A stretch of DNA of 64,000 nucleotides from Vibrio ishigakensis (lineage in GTDB: Bacteria; Pseudomonadota; Gammaproteobacteria; Enterobacterales; Vibrionaceae). Shown in pieces: positions 16,044 to 25,333 of the stretch. The stretch covers positions 1,674,001 through 1,738,000 of the forward strand of contig NZ_AP024882.1 of assembly GCF_024347675.1 (NCBI RefSeq). Reading direction: 5' to 3'. The notes under the pieces are model-generated. The model was not told where the DNA came from, searched no databases, and saw only the letters and a list, made by a program, of their open reading frames with translations. Both the position numbers and the translations under genes were made by a program. Within the stretch, counting starts at the first letter, position 1. Each line of letters begins with the position of its first letter.

Positions 16044-18086
16044 ATGACTACGCCTAACATCACCATCGAAGAGAGCTCACAGGGAGAAAACTTCCTTTCT
16101 CGTGTAAACCAAATTTCAGAATGCATTAGTGATGACAATGAAAAGCTGAGGTTCTTTGACAATCAAAGAATGCCATTGAAGCCGAAATTTCAGATCCCAA
16201 GCGCTGACAAGATTAAGCCTGAGGCATGGATAAAATCCCTGATGAACAATGACTTAAATCAAGGTGTCGTAGGTGCGTTGGACAGTCTATATCCAGGCAT
16301 CAAGCGCGATGACATCTACAACACCCATCGCCGTGCGGGCCTTGATGATGTGCCAGAAATGGGCGACTTAGTGCTAACTGGTGATGAGTGGGAAGCGTCC
16401 ATCATGTGGTGGAATGCCGAAACCATTGGCAATTGGTGGGATGGTTTCATTCGTCACGCATTCTTAACCGGTGAGCTAGAGGCACAAAATAAGGCTAAAT
16501 CCATCGTAGAAAACCTTATACAGTCTCAAGATGAGGATGGTTACATAGGCATCTATCAGCCAAGTCTACGTTACCAACATGAGGGAGCAAACGGAGAGCT
16601 CTGGGCACAAACCACAGCATTGCGTGCCATGCTTTCCTATTATGAGTTCACCAAAGAACAAGTGGTTCTGACCGCAGTAGAACGCGCAATGGCAGTCTCG
16701 ATGAGGGAGTATGGGCCAGAAGGTCGCAACCCATTTCGCCTGAAAAACGAATTTGGTGGTGCCACGCACGGCCTGATGCTTACAGACGTGTGCGAGACCC
16801 TACATCGCTTGACGGGCAAGTCTGAATATCAGGAATACGCGACATTCTTATACAAAGACTTCTCACGATTCCCAATCAACCGTGCCTTCAACGATTTCCG
16901 TTACCCTTATTTGATGGATCGTGAGGGTAAGTTTGAAAGTCATGGCGTACATACCTACGAACATCTGCGCTCGCTCCTGCAAAGCTATTTTTGGACTGGC
17001 TACCCTGAGCTAGAGGAGGCTTGGGACAATGCTCTTCACAAGCTGGGCCATACAATTTTACCAAGTGGCGCAGGTCATGGTGCAGAGTGGATCGCTGGAC
17101 TAGCTGCAGATCCGGACTTCACTGCTACTGAATTTTGCACCATGTTTGAGCTGCGTAACTCACTATTGTTTGCCCTAGAAAAAACCGGAGATACATCTTT
17201 TGCAGATCATGCTGAGGTATTGACTTTCAACGGCATGATGGGATTTAGAAACCCTGCAGGGACAGCTATCACATATAACAAGTCAGACAACTGCTGCAAA
17301 CTAAACAGTCACCATCAAACACCAAATGGTGAAGAAAAAGACGTACGATACAAGTACTCTCCAACTCACTCTGATCCAGCAGTATGCTGCGTGCCAAACT
17401 ATGGTCGTAACCTGCCTACTTACCTTCAGTATATGTGGATGGAATCAGATGATGAACTGGTGACTATGCTTTATGGCCCATCAAGTTACACCACTATCGT
17501 AAATGATACCGAGCTGACCATTACTCAAAAAACTGAATACCCACTCTCTGATCAAGTGCAGTTGCAAATCACAGCATCAACGCCCACTCAAAAAACTATA
17601 AAATTGCGCAAGCCAGGGTGGTCTAAACATACAGTTGTAGTCGCCCCAGGCGCCACTATCGAAGAGCAAGAGCGATTTGTTGTGGTAAACAAAACTTGGC
17701 AAACCGGCGACACCATAGACATCACCTTTAATAACGAGGTACGCATCAAGCAAGCCAACAACGGTGATCGTTACTACCAGCGAGGTCCAATCGTATTCGC
17801 TGCCTCTATTGAACATGAAGAAGTCACTATCAAAGACTATGAGCAAGGTCAGTTCAGAGATTATCACTGCCTACCGCTTGAGGACTCGACCAACCAGCTT
17901 CGCTTTGACCCGAACTTGTCCGGTCAAGCCGTTTACTGCCCTGCTCTAGGTAAAAAAGCTTGGTACGAGAGCATGCCCTGCCTAGATGTCGTGATGATAA
18001 ATCAGCAAACGAATAAATCACATCAGATACGTTTACAACCTATGGGTAGCACAATCTTGCGACGAGTCTCATTTAAAACTATCTAA
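16044..18086 (+). CDS. GH127-family (DUF1680-like) glycoside hydrolase
   Basis: 680-residue protein of the beta-L-arabinofuranosidase GH127 clan: an (alpha/alpha)6 barrel over residues about 60-430 and C-terminal beta-sandwich domains. Features consistent with the Zn-thiolate catalytic site are a Glu near residue 363 (EFCTMFELRN), a Cys-Cys pair near 416 (DNCCKLNS) and a second Cys-Cys pair near 448 (AVCCVPNYGR), which would hold the nucleophilic cysteine. There is no signal peptide, so it acts in the cytoplasm. The start at 16044 has an AGGA site. It lies 8 bases before a GH13 gene and is divergent from an AraC regulator. Exact sugar specificity (arabinofuranose or another furanoside) is not predictable. 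Confidence 0.8.
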   Translation: MTTPNITIEESSQGENFLSRVNQISECISDDNEKLRFFDNQRMPLKPKFQIPSADKIKPEAWIKSLMNNDLNQGVVGALDSLYPGIKRDDIYNTHRRAGLDDVPEMGDLVLTGDEWEASIMWWNAETIGNWWDGFIRHAFLTGELEAQNKAKSIVENLIQSQDEDGYIGIYQPSLRYQHEGANGELWAQTTALRAMLSYYEFTKEQVVLTAVERAMAVSMREYGPEGRNPFRLKNEFGGATHGLMLTDVCETLHRLTGKSEYQEYATFLYKDFSRFPINRAFNDFRYPYLMDREGKFESHGVHTYEHLRSLLQSYFWTGYPELEEAWDNALHKLGHTILPSGAGHGAEWIAGLAADPDFTATEFCTMFELRNSLLFALEKTGDTSFADHAEVLTFNGMMGFRNPAGTAITYNKSDNCCKLNSHHQTPNGEEKDVRYKYSPTHSDPAVCCVPNYGRNLPTYLQYMWMESDDELVTMLYGPSSYTTIVNDTELTITQKTEYPLSDQVQLQITASTPTQKTIKLRKPGWSKHTVVVAPGATIEEQERFVVVNKTWQTGDTIDITFNNEVRIKQANNGDRYYQRGPIVFAASIEHEEVTIKDYEQGQFRDYHCLPLEDSTNQLRFDPNLSGQAVYCPALGKKAWYESMPCLDVVMINQQTNKSHQIRLQPMGSTILRRVSFKTI

Positions 18087-18094
18087 CCCTCACA

Positions 18095-19777
18095 ATGAAA
18101 ATAAGTAATTCGATGCAACCTAAACAACTGACTAAAGCGTGGTGGAAAGAACTCGTCGCGTATCAAATCTATCCTAGAAGCTTCATGGACAGCAATGGAG
18201 ATGGCATTGGTGACCTAAACGGCATCACTAGCAAGCTAGACTACCTTAAAGATCTTGGTATAGGACTGATCTGGATATGCCCTATGTACAGCTCACCAAA
18301 CACAGACAATGGATATGACATCAGCGACTATCACGGAATCATGGATGAGTTTGGCACCATGGAAGACTTCGACCGTTTGCTGGCTGAAACTCACAAGCGC
18401 GGTATGAAGTTGATTCTTGACCTAGTCCCTAACCACACCAGTGACGAGCATGCTTGGTTTGAGGAGTCCCGCTCTTCAAAAGACTCACCAAAGCGTGATT
18501 GGTATACATGGCGTGACAAGGAGGATATCAATAACTGGGAGAGTATCTTCAAAGGCTCTATCTGGAAACACGATGAAATCACCGACCAATACTACCTGCA
18601 CTTCTTTGCCGACAAACAGCCCGATCTAAATTGGGAAAATCCAGAAGTTCGTGATGCCATGTGTGACATGATCAACTGGTGGCTAGATAAAGGTATCGAT
18701 GGCTTTAGGATTGACGCCATAAGTGTAATGAAGAAAGTCGAAGGCTTACCAGACCTGCCCAACCCGGAAGGTCTAGAACATGTGCCGGCAATTAAGGCTA
18801 TGACGAATCAGGAGGGAATTCTTGATTATGTTGATACCATGTGCGCTCGAACCTTTAATAAACGTGACGTGGTAACTGTCGGTGAGGCGAGTGGCGTAGA
18901 TACACAAGGTGCCATCGATTGGGTCGGCGAAAAGCACCAACGACTCAATATGATCTTCCAATTTGAACACATGGGGCTTTGGCAAGAAGACGAAGAAGAA
19001 CTTGATGTTGTTAACCTCAAGAAAGTATTTAAACAGTGGCAACAAGGCCTACATGGCATAGGCTGGAACTCACTGTTCATTGAAAACCACGATTTTCCTC
19101 GCAACGTTTCGACTTGGGGAGATGACGGTCAATACTGGCGAGAGAGTGCCACTGCGATAGCGGCCATGTATTTCTTAATGCAAGGCACACCGTTTATCTA
19201 TCAGGGACAAGAAATTGCAATGACGAATACTCGCTATGCGTCTGAGGCGGATTTCGATTGTATCTTGATGAGAAATCGCTTCAAAGAGATGAAAGCACAA
19301 GGAATTGATGAGCAAGTGATCGTCAGCAAGCTGGCCAAGTTGACTCGAGATAACTCTCGTACGCCGATGCAATGGAACGACAGAGAGTTTGCGGGTTTCT
19401 CTAGCGCCAACCCTTGGATGCCAGTGAATCAGAACTACAACGAGATCAATGTTGAACATCAAGCTAAACAGCCAAACTCTGTACTCAACTTTTACAAACA
19501 ATTGATTAAGCTCCGCAATCAGTCGAAAGCTCTTATCTACGGTGATTTTGATCTGATAGATGAAAGTAATGAAAAGGTATTTGCATACACTAGAAGTATT
19601 GAAGGTGAGGCATACCTGATAATAAGTAGTTTATCGAAAAGTACCGCTGAGCTTACCCTACCAAGAAACATAAAGCCGTATCAGCTCAAGATGGCGAACT
19701 ATTCAGACGTGGCAGACAGCCAAGTCTTATCGAGGTTGAAACTGCGTCCATATGAGGCTCGAGTCTATAAACTCTAG
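18095..19777 (+). CDS. GH13 alpha-glucosidase (oligo-1,6-glucosidase type)
   Basis: 560-residue cytoplasmic alpha-amylase-family enzyme. The (beta/alpha)8 barrel starts WWKELVAYQIYPRSFMDSNG, and the four conserved regions include DLVPNHTSDEH, GFRIDAIS with nucleophile Asp207, VGEASG with acid/base Glu264, and ENHDFPR with transition-state Asp333. The C-terminal beta domain is present. The loop arrangement fits the GH13_31 oligo-1,6-glucosidase/alpha-glucosidase group rather than a secreted amylase. The ATG at 18095 lies 8 bases after the GH127 gene; the ATG at 18113 is an alternative, and neither has a strong ribosome site. Pairing with GH127 points to breakdown of a mixed oligosaccharide after uptake. 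Confidence 0.88.
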   Translation: MKISNSMQPKQLTKAWWKELVAYQIYPRSFMDSNGDGIGDLNGITSKLDYLKDLGIGLIWICPMYSSPNTDNGYDISDYHGIMDEFGTMEDFDRLLAETHKRGMKLILDLVPNHTSDEHAWFEESRSSKDSPKRDWYTWRDKEDINNWESIFKGSIWKHDEITDQYYLHFFADKQPDLNWENPEVRDAMCDMINWWLDKGIDGFRIDAISVMKKVEGLPDLPNPEGLEHVPAIKAMTNQEGILDYVDTMCARTFNKRDVVTVGEASGVDTQGAIDWVGEKHQRLNMIFQFEHMGLWQEDEEELDVVNLKKVFKQWQQGLHGIGWNSLFIENHDFPRNVSTWGDDGQYWRESATAIAAMYFLMQGTPFIYQGQEIAMTNTRYASEADFDCILMRNRFKEMKAQGIDEQVIVSKLAKLTRDNSRTPMQWNDREFAGFSSANPWMPVNQNYNEINVEHQAKQPNSVLNFYKQLIKLRNQSKALIYGDFDLIDESNEKVFAYTRSIEGEAYLIISSLSKSTAELTLPRNIKPYQLKMANYSDVADSQVLSRLKLRPYEARVYKL

Positions 19778-19805
19778 TTTTCTGAATAGAGCCCAAACAT
19801 ATAAA

Positions 19806-19845
19806 AAACAAAGTGATTCAGCACGTATGAATCACTTTTTTGTTT
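19806..19845 (+). terminator. Intrinsic terminator
   Basis: A ten-base stem AAGTGATTCA/TGAATCACTT followed by a T-run closes the GH127-GH13 operon. Confidence 0.8.
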
Positions 19846-19969
19846 GGATATGACAGTTTAACAAAGTGGAAACTGCTATTAAGGTGTTAACACCAAGCCT
19901 ATTTCAGTTGTACTAAACTTCATGACGAAAATTTCTCATATTAAAACCAGAGAAGGTATGAAGCACAGT

Positions 19970-20329
19970 ATGAATCAACACGAAAAACTCAACTATGTTG
20001 AATTCGCATCTGAAGACTTAAACGCGACTAAAACCTTCTTTACCGCTGTTTTTGGATGGGAATTTGTAGATTACGGGCCTGAATATACAGCCTTTTCAAA
20101 TCAAGGTTTGGACGGTGGTTTCTACAAAGCCAGTGCCTGTAATCGAACAAACACTGGTGGTGCCCTGTTGGTTTTTTATAGCTCCAATATTCAATCAACC
20201 CTCGACAAGGTTGTTGCCAATGGCGGCTCAGTCGTAAAAGAGATCTTCGAATTTCCTGGAGGGTATCGCTTTCACTTTACAGAGCCGAGCGGGAATGAGT
20301 TTGCCGTTTGGTCGGAATCGATAGGCTAA
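19970..20329 (+). CDS. VOC-family small protein
   Basis: 119-residue vicinal-oxygen-chelate protein with the fold repeats LNYVEFASEDLNATKTFFTA and LVFYSSNIQSTLDKVVANGG, ending FTEPSGNEFAVWSE. It resembles the PhnB/glyoxalase-like group, in which many members have no known substrate. Homologues usually begin at the MNQHEKLNYVEF position, so I use the ATG at 19970. Upstream ATGs at 19958 and 19922 are possible; an AGAAGG stretch lies between. Single gene, no clear partner. Confidence 0.75.
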   Translation: MNQHEKLNYVEFASEDLNATKTFFTAVFGWEFVDYGPEYTAFSNQGLDGGFYKASACNRTNTGGALLVFYSSNIQSTLDKVVANGGSVVKEIFEFPGGYRFHFTEPSGNEFAVWSESIG

Positions 20330-20363
20330 AAAGACTCCCTGCAATGGGCAGGGCTAGTTCTAT

Positions 20364-21290
20364 TCATAGATGTTTCTCGAAGAAATCTAACATCTGTTTT
20401 GGATTCTCACCAAAGTAGTTGTAGCCATCAAACCGTCTAGTGGTTCCCTCTATCCACAGCATCTCTTTTTCACTAGAGGAAATCAGGTCAAAGGTCTTTT
20501 GACCATCTGAGGGATTATCAGTCCAGATATCATCTAACACCTGAGTCATGAGTAGTGGCATCTTCACAGCATCGGCAAAAAACTGAGGGTTCATGTCTTT
20601 ATTTTGGTAGCCACCAAACTTTAACTGCTCAAAGTCCATCACATCCAGATATTCTTCAACGCCTTGTAGCTTGGCAAAAGAACCCATCAAGGCTTCCATT
20701 GAAACCGCAAGAGGTGCCAACATACATGTGATGTTTTCAAACAGTTCTGGATGCTTAGAAAGTGCCTCAAACTGCGCGTTTGCACCAGTACATTGGCTAT
20801 AAAGGGCAACATCCATCTTGCTAAGAATCGGGTGACTATCTACAAATTGTTTAGCACCAACACAGTCTCGCCACTCGTACCGTCCAATGCCGCAAATGCC
20901 ACCGTTTGCAGAACCACTGGTGCCATGGTTTCTAAGATCATAAGCAAGCACGTTATAACCGGCTTTGACTAGGTGCGCCCAGATCTTCACAAAGTCAATT
21001 TTGATATCATCAACGTTGCTCCAAGGCTCACCAAAGTGACCACAAAAACCGGCGCGTGACATAGGCATCGGGTGATTAGCGATAATAAGCTTGTTTGAGT
21101 TTTCAGCTTTCATCCACCAGCCTTCTAGTGGCACGCCATCCGATGACTGAAAATAGACATCTTCATAGTTATCAATGCCCCACTCCTCCGGCTTTACAAA
21201 CAGTGGGGTACGAAACATAGGCCTTACTGCAAATTCTGCTAGATAGCGAACGATTTGCATTTTATCTTCAGGGATATTTTTAGTATCCAT
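20364..21290 (-). CDS. Alpha/beta hydrolase with Cys at the nucleophile elbow
   Basis: 308 residues with an alpha/beta-hydrolase core: strand and turn NKLIIANHPMP (about 66-76), YNVLAYDLRNHGTSG (about 112-126) and the nucleophile elbow VALYSQCTGANAQF, in which the usual G-x-S-x-G is S165-Q-C167-T-G169. A Cys nucleophile is known in dienelactone-hydrolase-like enzymes. Candidate acid and His residues lie in the C-terminal third (VLDDIWTDNP). It has no signal peptide and is divergent from an AraC regulator at 21467, its likely controller. Substrate unknown. Confidence 0.72.
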   Translation of the reverse strand: MDTKNIPEDKMQIVRYLAEFAVRPMFRTPLFVKPEEWGIDNYEDVYFQSSDGVPLEGWWMKAENSNKLIIANHPMPMSRAGFCGHFGEPWSNVDDIKIDFVKIWAHLVKAGYNVLAYDLRNHGTSGSANGGICGIGRYEWRDCVGAKQFVDSHPILSKMDVALYSQCTGANAQFEALSKHPELFENITCMLAPLAVSMEALMGSFAKLQGVEEYLDVMDFEQLKFGGYQNKDMNPQFFADAVKMPLLMTQVLDDIWTDNPSDGQKTFDLISSSEKEMLWIEGTTRRFDGYNYFGENPKQMLDFFEKHL

Positions 21291-21466
21291 TTAACGCTCC
21301 AACTAAGAGTGGTTTTAAGACCCCTAAACCTTAGTTTGAAAGTAAAATGCCAACTAAGCACAATCCTATTTAAGTTGTGCACATTCCTACCAAAATCCTT
21401 TTCTCAGTACATTGAAAGTATGCACTGCACTATACTTTCAACCATAGTCGCAACCACTAAAGCCCT

Positions 21467-22417
21467 ATGCCACATCAACTGTTAGACCAATTTAATCTGT
21501 TCAAACAGACTTATGCCATCAAAGGTGATTTAGGTTTTATCGAAACCCATTTACCCGGTGTGAATTTTTTCTGGAGTGAGAAAACCATAGACTTCAGCTC
21601 TATGGTGTATCCCTCTGGAATTGCGCTAATTCGGAGTGGCAGAAAGGTCGGTATCTTTGACAGGGAGTTATTTCATTACGACCGAGAACACTTTCTCCTT
21701 ATCACAGCCTCTACTCCTTTAATTTGTAAAACCATCGCCTCACCGCAAGAGCCGGTATTCGGCGTGTTCCTCCAGTCCAACTGCGCCGAGATTAAACAGA
21801 TGGTAATGGATATGGGCGGCGAGTCAGCACTCCCAGCAAGCGAGTCACGAGGGGTTGAACCCGTTACCATTAACTCTGAACTAGACAATGCTATTGAAAG
21901 GCTACTAGGTGTCCTTTTATCTGAGCAGGAGAGCAAGATTATTGGACCTTCTGTATTAAAGGAGGTGCTGTTTAGAGTGCTTCAAAGCGAACATGGTCGA
22001 TCACTATATGCCTCTATGCAGGTGCACTCTACACAACACACGCTCATAGAAGTCATTGAGTTTATCCGCAGCAACTTCGCAGAAAAGCTGGCGGTAGAAA
22101 CGTTGGCCAGTCGTAGCAACATGAGTAGCAGTCGATTCTACCGAGAGTTCAAGAACATGACAGGTAGCTCACCCATTCAGTTCATTAAACGCATTCGCCT
22201 GAGCAAAGCAAGAAGCCTTATCACACACGAAGATAAAAGCGTTAGCCTAGCTGCTGCTGAAGTCGGATACACCAACCTTTCTCAGTTTCATCGCGACTTC
22301 AAAGCCTACTTCAAGGCGACACCTACTGACGCCGCAAGCACTGGTTATTCAGAGATAGATATCTGGCCGACTGATTCTACTCAAAAGGAAGCGGAAACAT
22401 CCAAACAATCTATTTAG
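21467..22417 (+). CDS. AraC-family regulator (AraC_N type)
   Basis: 316-residue regulator with an N-terminal AraC_N-like sensor domain (about 10-175) and C-terminal AraC helix-turn-helix pair (about 195-295). Recognisable parts are KLAVETLASRSNMSSSRFYR, FKNMTGSSPIQFIKRIRLSK and AAAEVGYTNLSQFHRDFKAY. It is divergent from the alpha/beta hydrolase gene across 176 bases, so hydrolase control is the simplest idea. Its last codons overlap the convergent pirin gene by 8 bases, with no room for a terminator between them. Confidence 0.85.
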   Translation: MPHQLLDQFNLFKQTYAIKGDLGFIETHLPGVNFFWSEKTIDFSSMVYPSGIALIRSGRKVGIFDRELFHYDREHFLLITASTPLICKTIASPQEPVFGVFLQSNCAEIKQMVMDMGGESALPASESRGVEPVTINSELDNAIERLLGVLLSEQESKIIGPSVLKEVLFRVLQSEHGRSLYASMQVHSTQHTLIEVIEFIRSNFAEKLAVETLASRSNMSSSRFYREFKNMTGSSPIQFIKRIRLSKARSLITHEDKSVSLAAAEVGYTNLSQFHRDFKAYFKATPTDAASTGYSEIDIWPTDSTQKEAETSKQSI

Positions 22418-23276
22418 GTTTTCTCTCCGGTAGCGGGATATGCTCTTTCCTATCTCCTGGGATGGTTGGAAAACGTCCCTCACTCCAATCCTCCCTTGCT
22501 TGCTGTATACGTTCACGGCTGAACGAAACGAAGTTCCAATGAACATGGGGCGCTTTTTCATACTTCTCGCCACCTAATACGACTACTCGACCGCAGCTTG
22601 CAAAGATGATGTCATCATTGGGTTCGAGTAACGCGCACTGATTGGGCTCTAGGTTAATTCCCCCTACCTCGACTGAGCCAGAGATACAATAGATAGCGGC
22701 TTCTTGATGTCGATTCGGGCGCTCTACTAGGCTGCCTTTGTCTGCGGTGATATCAAGATAGAACAGTGGCGAGTAGGTCTTAACCGGAGAGCTCATTTCA
22801 TAGGCCTCACCTGCAATAAGCCGAATCATCACATCTTCATAGATAGAAACTGGAAGCTGTTCTTTTTTAATATGGATAAAAGAGGGTTCAATTTCAGCTA
22901 ACTCTTCTGGCAGTGCAATCCAACACTGCAGTCCGTTAATGCTATGTGGCCTAGAGCGGGTTTCGAAACTTTCTCGCTCAGAGTGAACTATACCCTTACC
23001 TGCGGTCATCCAATTTACATCGCCCGGCTGAATTTCTAGATTGTTCCCTAGTGAGTCTCTGTGAAGGATGGCACCATCAAAAAGATAAGTAAGCGTTGAG
23101 AGCCCGATATGAGGATGCGGACGTACGTTTATCCCCTGACCCGACTCAAAGCTGCTCGGCCCCATATGATCTAAGAAAATAAAGGGCCCCACCATTTTCT
23201 TCTCTATATGAGGCAGGACTCGTTTCACAAATAGCCCACCAATATCGTGCTCCGTTGCCTTTAGATGTTTCGCCAT
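22410..23276 (-). CDS. Pirin-family protein
   Basis: 288-residue bicupin of the pirin family. The N-terminal cupin holds the metal-site pattern RPHPHIGLSTLTYLFDG (His54, His56) and WMTAGKGIVHSERE (His and Glu near 99-102), both needed for Fe binding and quercetinase-like activity. The C-terminal cupin is present (about 175-275). Bacterial pirins act either as quercetin dioxygenases or by modulating metabolic enzymes; sequence alone does not decide. It is transcribed toward the AraC gene and overlaps its end. The upstream region 23277-23478 is AT-rich and contains the divergent promoters for this gene and the membrane protein at 23479. Confidence 0.88.
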   Translation of the reverse strand: MAKHLKATEHDIGGLFVKRVLPHIEKKMVGPFIFLDHMGPSSFESGQGINVRPHPHIGLSTLTYLFDGAILHRDSLGNNLEIQPGDVNWMTAGKGIVHSERESFETRSRPHSINGLQCWIALPEELAEIEPSFIHIKKEQLPVSIYEDVMIRLIAGEAYEMSSPVKTYSPLFYLDITADKGSLVERPNRHQEAAIYCISGSVEVGGINLEPNQCALLEPNDDIIFASCGRVVVLGGEKYEKAPHVHWNFVSFSRERIQQAREDWSEGRFPTIPGDRKEHIPLPERKPK

Positions 23277-23478
23277 TTCCGAGTCCGTTGTTGTGTATTC
23301 AATAGTCTAAGTAAATACCGAGACGGTCGAAACTGCTAGCCAATCCATGACTGTTTCCCTTGCACAAAGCCAAGCATTCATTTATGTATTATTCAAATTC
23401 AATACTGGTTATTTTTGAATGAATTGGCTGCAGATATTATTCCCTCATCGAAACGCAACCTAGCAATGAGGAATAACA

Positions 23479-23994
23479 ATGAGCACTTCGCAACTAATCC
23501 TAGAACTATCCCTTATCGGCAGCATGCTACTAATCACCGGCATCTTCTTGTTCCGCTCTTACGACAAGGCTGACACACTTTCTATGAAATCACATAAAAT
23601 CCTGACAGGCTTACTTGGTGCGTTTATGTTGATGGCTGGCACAGTTAAATTCTTCGACCCCTTCACAACCATGTTTGCTAACCAGATTGCCTTGAGTGAG
23701 TTGCCTTTCCCTACCCTTTCACGTTGGGCAGGACAACTCGGCGAGATGGGAGCCGGTGCGATTCTTTTGCTTATCCTAATCGCGGGTTCCCGACTAAGTG
23801 ATCAACTGAAAGACCTAGCTATGCTGGCAACAACCAGCTTGACCACAGTTATCATGCTTGTTGCGGTCTACGTGCACTTACTTCCAAACGTTCCAGCAGA
23901 GGTATTGCCACTGCAATCTAAACCACCAGTATTAACATTGGTTATTCTTGCTCTTGCTTGGCTCAACGCATACTTCTACAAGATAAATCGATAA
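23479..23994 (+). CDS. DoxX-like integral membrane protein
   Basis: 171 residues with four or five hydrophobic segments (about 7-27, 43-62, 85-105, 115-135, 148-166). LLGAFMLMAGTVKFFDP and LGEMGAGAILLLILIAG are reminiscent of the DoxX/SURF4-like family of small redox-associated membrane proteins, but the match is loose. It has a good AATGAGGAATAAC ribosome region. It is divergent from the pirin gene and convergent with a LysR gene through a shared GC-rich hairpin. Function unknown. Confidence 0.6.
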   Translation: MSTSQLILELSLIGSMLLITGIFLFRSYDKADTLSMKSHKILTGLLGAFMLMAGTVKFFDPFTTMFANQIALSELPFPTLSRWAGQLGEMGAGAILLLILIAGSRLSDQLKDLAMLATTSLTTVIMLVAVYVHLLPNVPAEVLPLQSKPPVLTLVILALAWLNAYFYKINR

Positions 23995-24000
23995 CCCTTG

Positions 24001-24026
24001 AACGCCGGCTTAGCCCGGCGTTTTGT
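24001..24026. terminator. Hairpin shared by convergent genes
   Basis: The stem AACGCCGG/CCGGCGTT followed by TTGTCGTT overlaps the stop codon of the LysR gene at 24010. It probably terminates the membrane-protein gene and perhaps both genes. Confidence 0.6.
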
Positions 24027-24945
24027 CGTTTGCTTCGCTCTTAATCGATGCTAGAAATGCCTCAGTTTGACCAAATCGCTCAAACACCATATCCCGAAAT
24101 GCGACAACTCGAGTTGAGATAAGCTTCCTGTCAGCCCATACCAAATAAGCCTTACCCGTTGGGCATTCAACCTCAGGTAAAACCTGAACTAATTCACCCT
24201 TTTCTGCCCTTACTTCGAATGCCGCCTTTGGCATTAAACAGATCCCTGCCCCTGCCACTGTCGCATCTATGTTTAGCCTGAGACTGCTAACAGCATACTT
24301 AGGTTTGTATGGTATACGAACCGGACACTCACCATCTCTTAGTTCCCAATAGGGTAAATTGTTTCCTGAAAGCAATCTGTGGGAAACCAAGTCTTCAGCG
24401 GCTCTCGGCATGCCATGTTTCTCTACATAGCTTGGAGATGCTGCCATTAGAAGCTGCGACTCAAACAACCTTCTTTGCACTAGATGCTCCGCATGAGGTG
24501 GGCTGGTTACTACCGCTAAGTCAATCTGTTCATCAAAAAAACGCTCTGTACCAGCACTAAATTGGATAGAGATGGACACTTCTGGGTGTAAATCCATGAA
24601 TTCTATCGCCAACTTCTGTAAAAACGCATCTGCAAACGGTTCTGGGCAAGAAACACGAATTTCACCGGTTAAAACGGGCTGGCTGTTGGACAGGCGGATC
24701 CACTCATCATTGAGTTCTGAAAAGAGTGACGAAAACCTTTGATAATACTCATCACCCGCCGTAGTAAGTTGAAACTGCTTAGCATTGCGGTGCACCAGTT
24801 TTTCTCCCAGTTGCTGCTCCAAACTGGCTACCGCTCTAGATAAGGTTGGCGCAGAAACATGAGTTTGCAGACTTGCCGCAGCAAAACCACCGCACTCCAC
24901 TGACTGACAAAACAGGTAAAGGTTGGATATATCTTTAGCTTTCAT
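24010..24945 (-). CDS. LysR-family transcriptional regulator
   Basis: 311 residues. The winged helix-turn-helix at about residues 3-60 includes FAAASLQTHVSAPTLSRAVA and LEQQLGEKLVHRNAKQFQLT. The periplasmic-binding-like effector domain follows from about 88. The ATG at 24945 matches the usual LysR N-terminus; an upstream ATG at 24966 would add seven residues, and neither has a good ribosome site. It is divergent from the DUF2798-AhpD-like pair at 25036-25882 across about 90 bases, which makes it their likely regulator. Confidence 0.83.
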   Translation of the reverse strand: MKAKDISNLYLFCQSVECGGFAAASLQTHVSAPTLSRAVASLEQQLGEKLVHRNAKQFQLTTAGDEYYQRFSSLFSELNDEWIRLSNSQPVLTGEIRVSCPEPFADAFLQKLAIEFMDLHPEVSISIQFSAGTERFFDEQIDLAVVTSPPHAEHLVQRRLFESQLLMAASPSYVEKHGMPRAAEDLVSHRLLSGNNLPYWELRDGECPVRIPYKPKYAVSSLRLNIDATVAGAGICLMPKAAFEVRAEKGELVQVLPEVECPTGKAYLVWADRKLISTRVVAFRDMVFERFGQTEAFLASIKSEANDKTPG

Positions 24946-25035
24946 AATTGTACGATTGAGATTCATGGCTGTCTATTTTTGATTTATTAACCCGAGACTA
25001 GAATAGCCACATAAGTTAGTCAATCGGAGTCAACG

Positions 25036-25278
25036 ATGAAAAAGTTTCCACGTAAATTTCAATACCCTCTAATGGTCTCTATGGTTCTACCAAGCATGCT
25101 ATTAGGTATGCCAGCCATCATGGTTGCAAAAAGCCTCCCTCAAGATGCCTCATTCTTGAATGCTTGGCTTGAAGCGATTGGCCTGATTGTACCGTCAGCA
25201 CTCTTGCTGCTTGCTGTAGTAGCCCCAACAGTTCGACTGTTTGTCAACAAAGTGCTCCTAGAGCCAGAAACTAACTAA
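25036..25278 (+). CDS. DUF2798 small membrane protein
   Basis: 80-residue protein with two hydrophobic segments (about 11-32 and 45-70) and basic N-terminus MKKFPRKFQYPLMVSM, typical of DUF2798 proteins. Function unknown. It has a CGGAG ribosome site, is followed 55 bases later by the AhpD-like gene in the same direction, and is divergent from a LysR gene. Confidence 0.72.
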   Translation: MKKFPRKFQYPLMVSMVLPSMLLGMPAIMVAKSLPQDASFLNAWLEAIGLIVPSALLLLAVVAPTVRLFVNKVLLEPETN

Positions 25279-25333
25279 CCTATTTAATTAAATTATTCGT
25301 AAGCAAAAAACGCACTCTATAGAGGAAAACACC

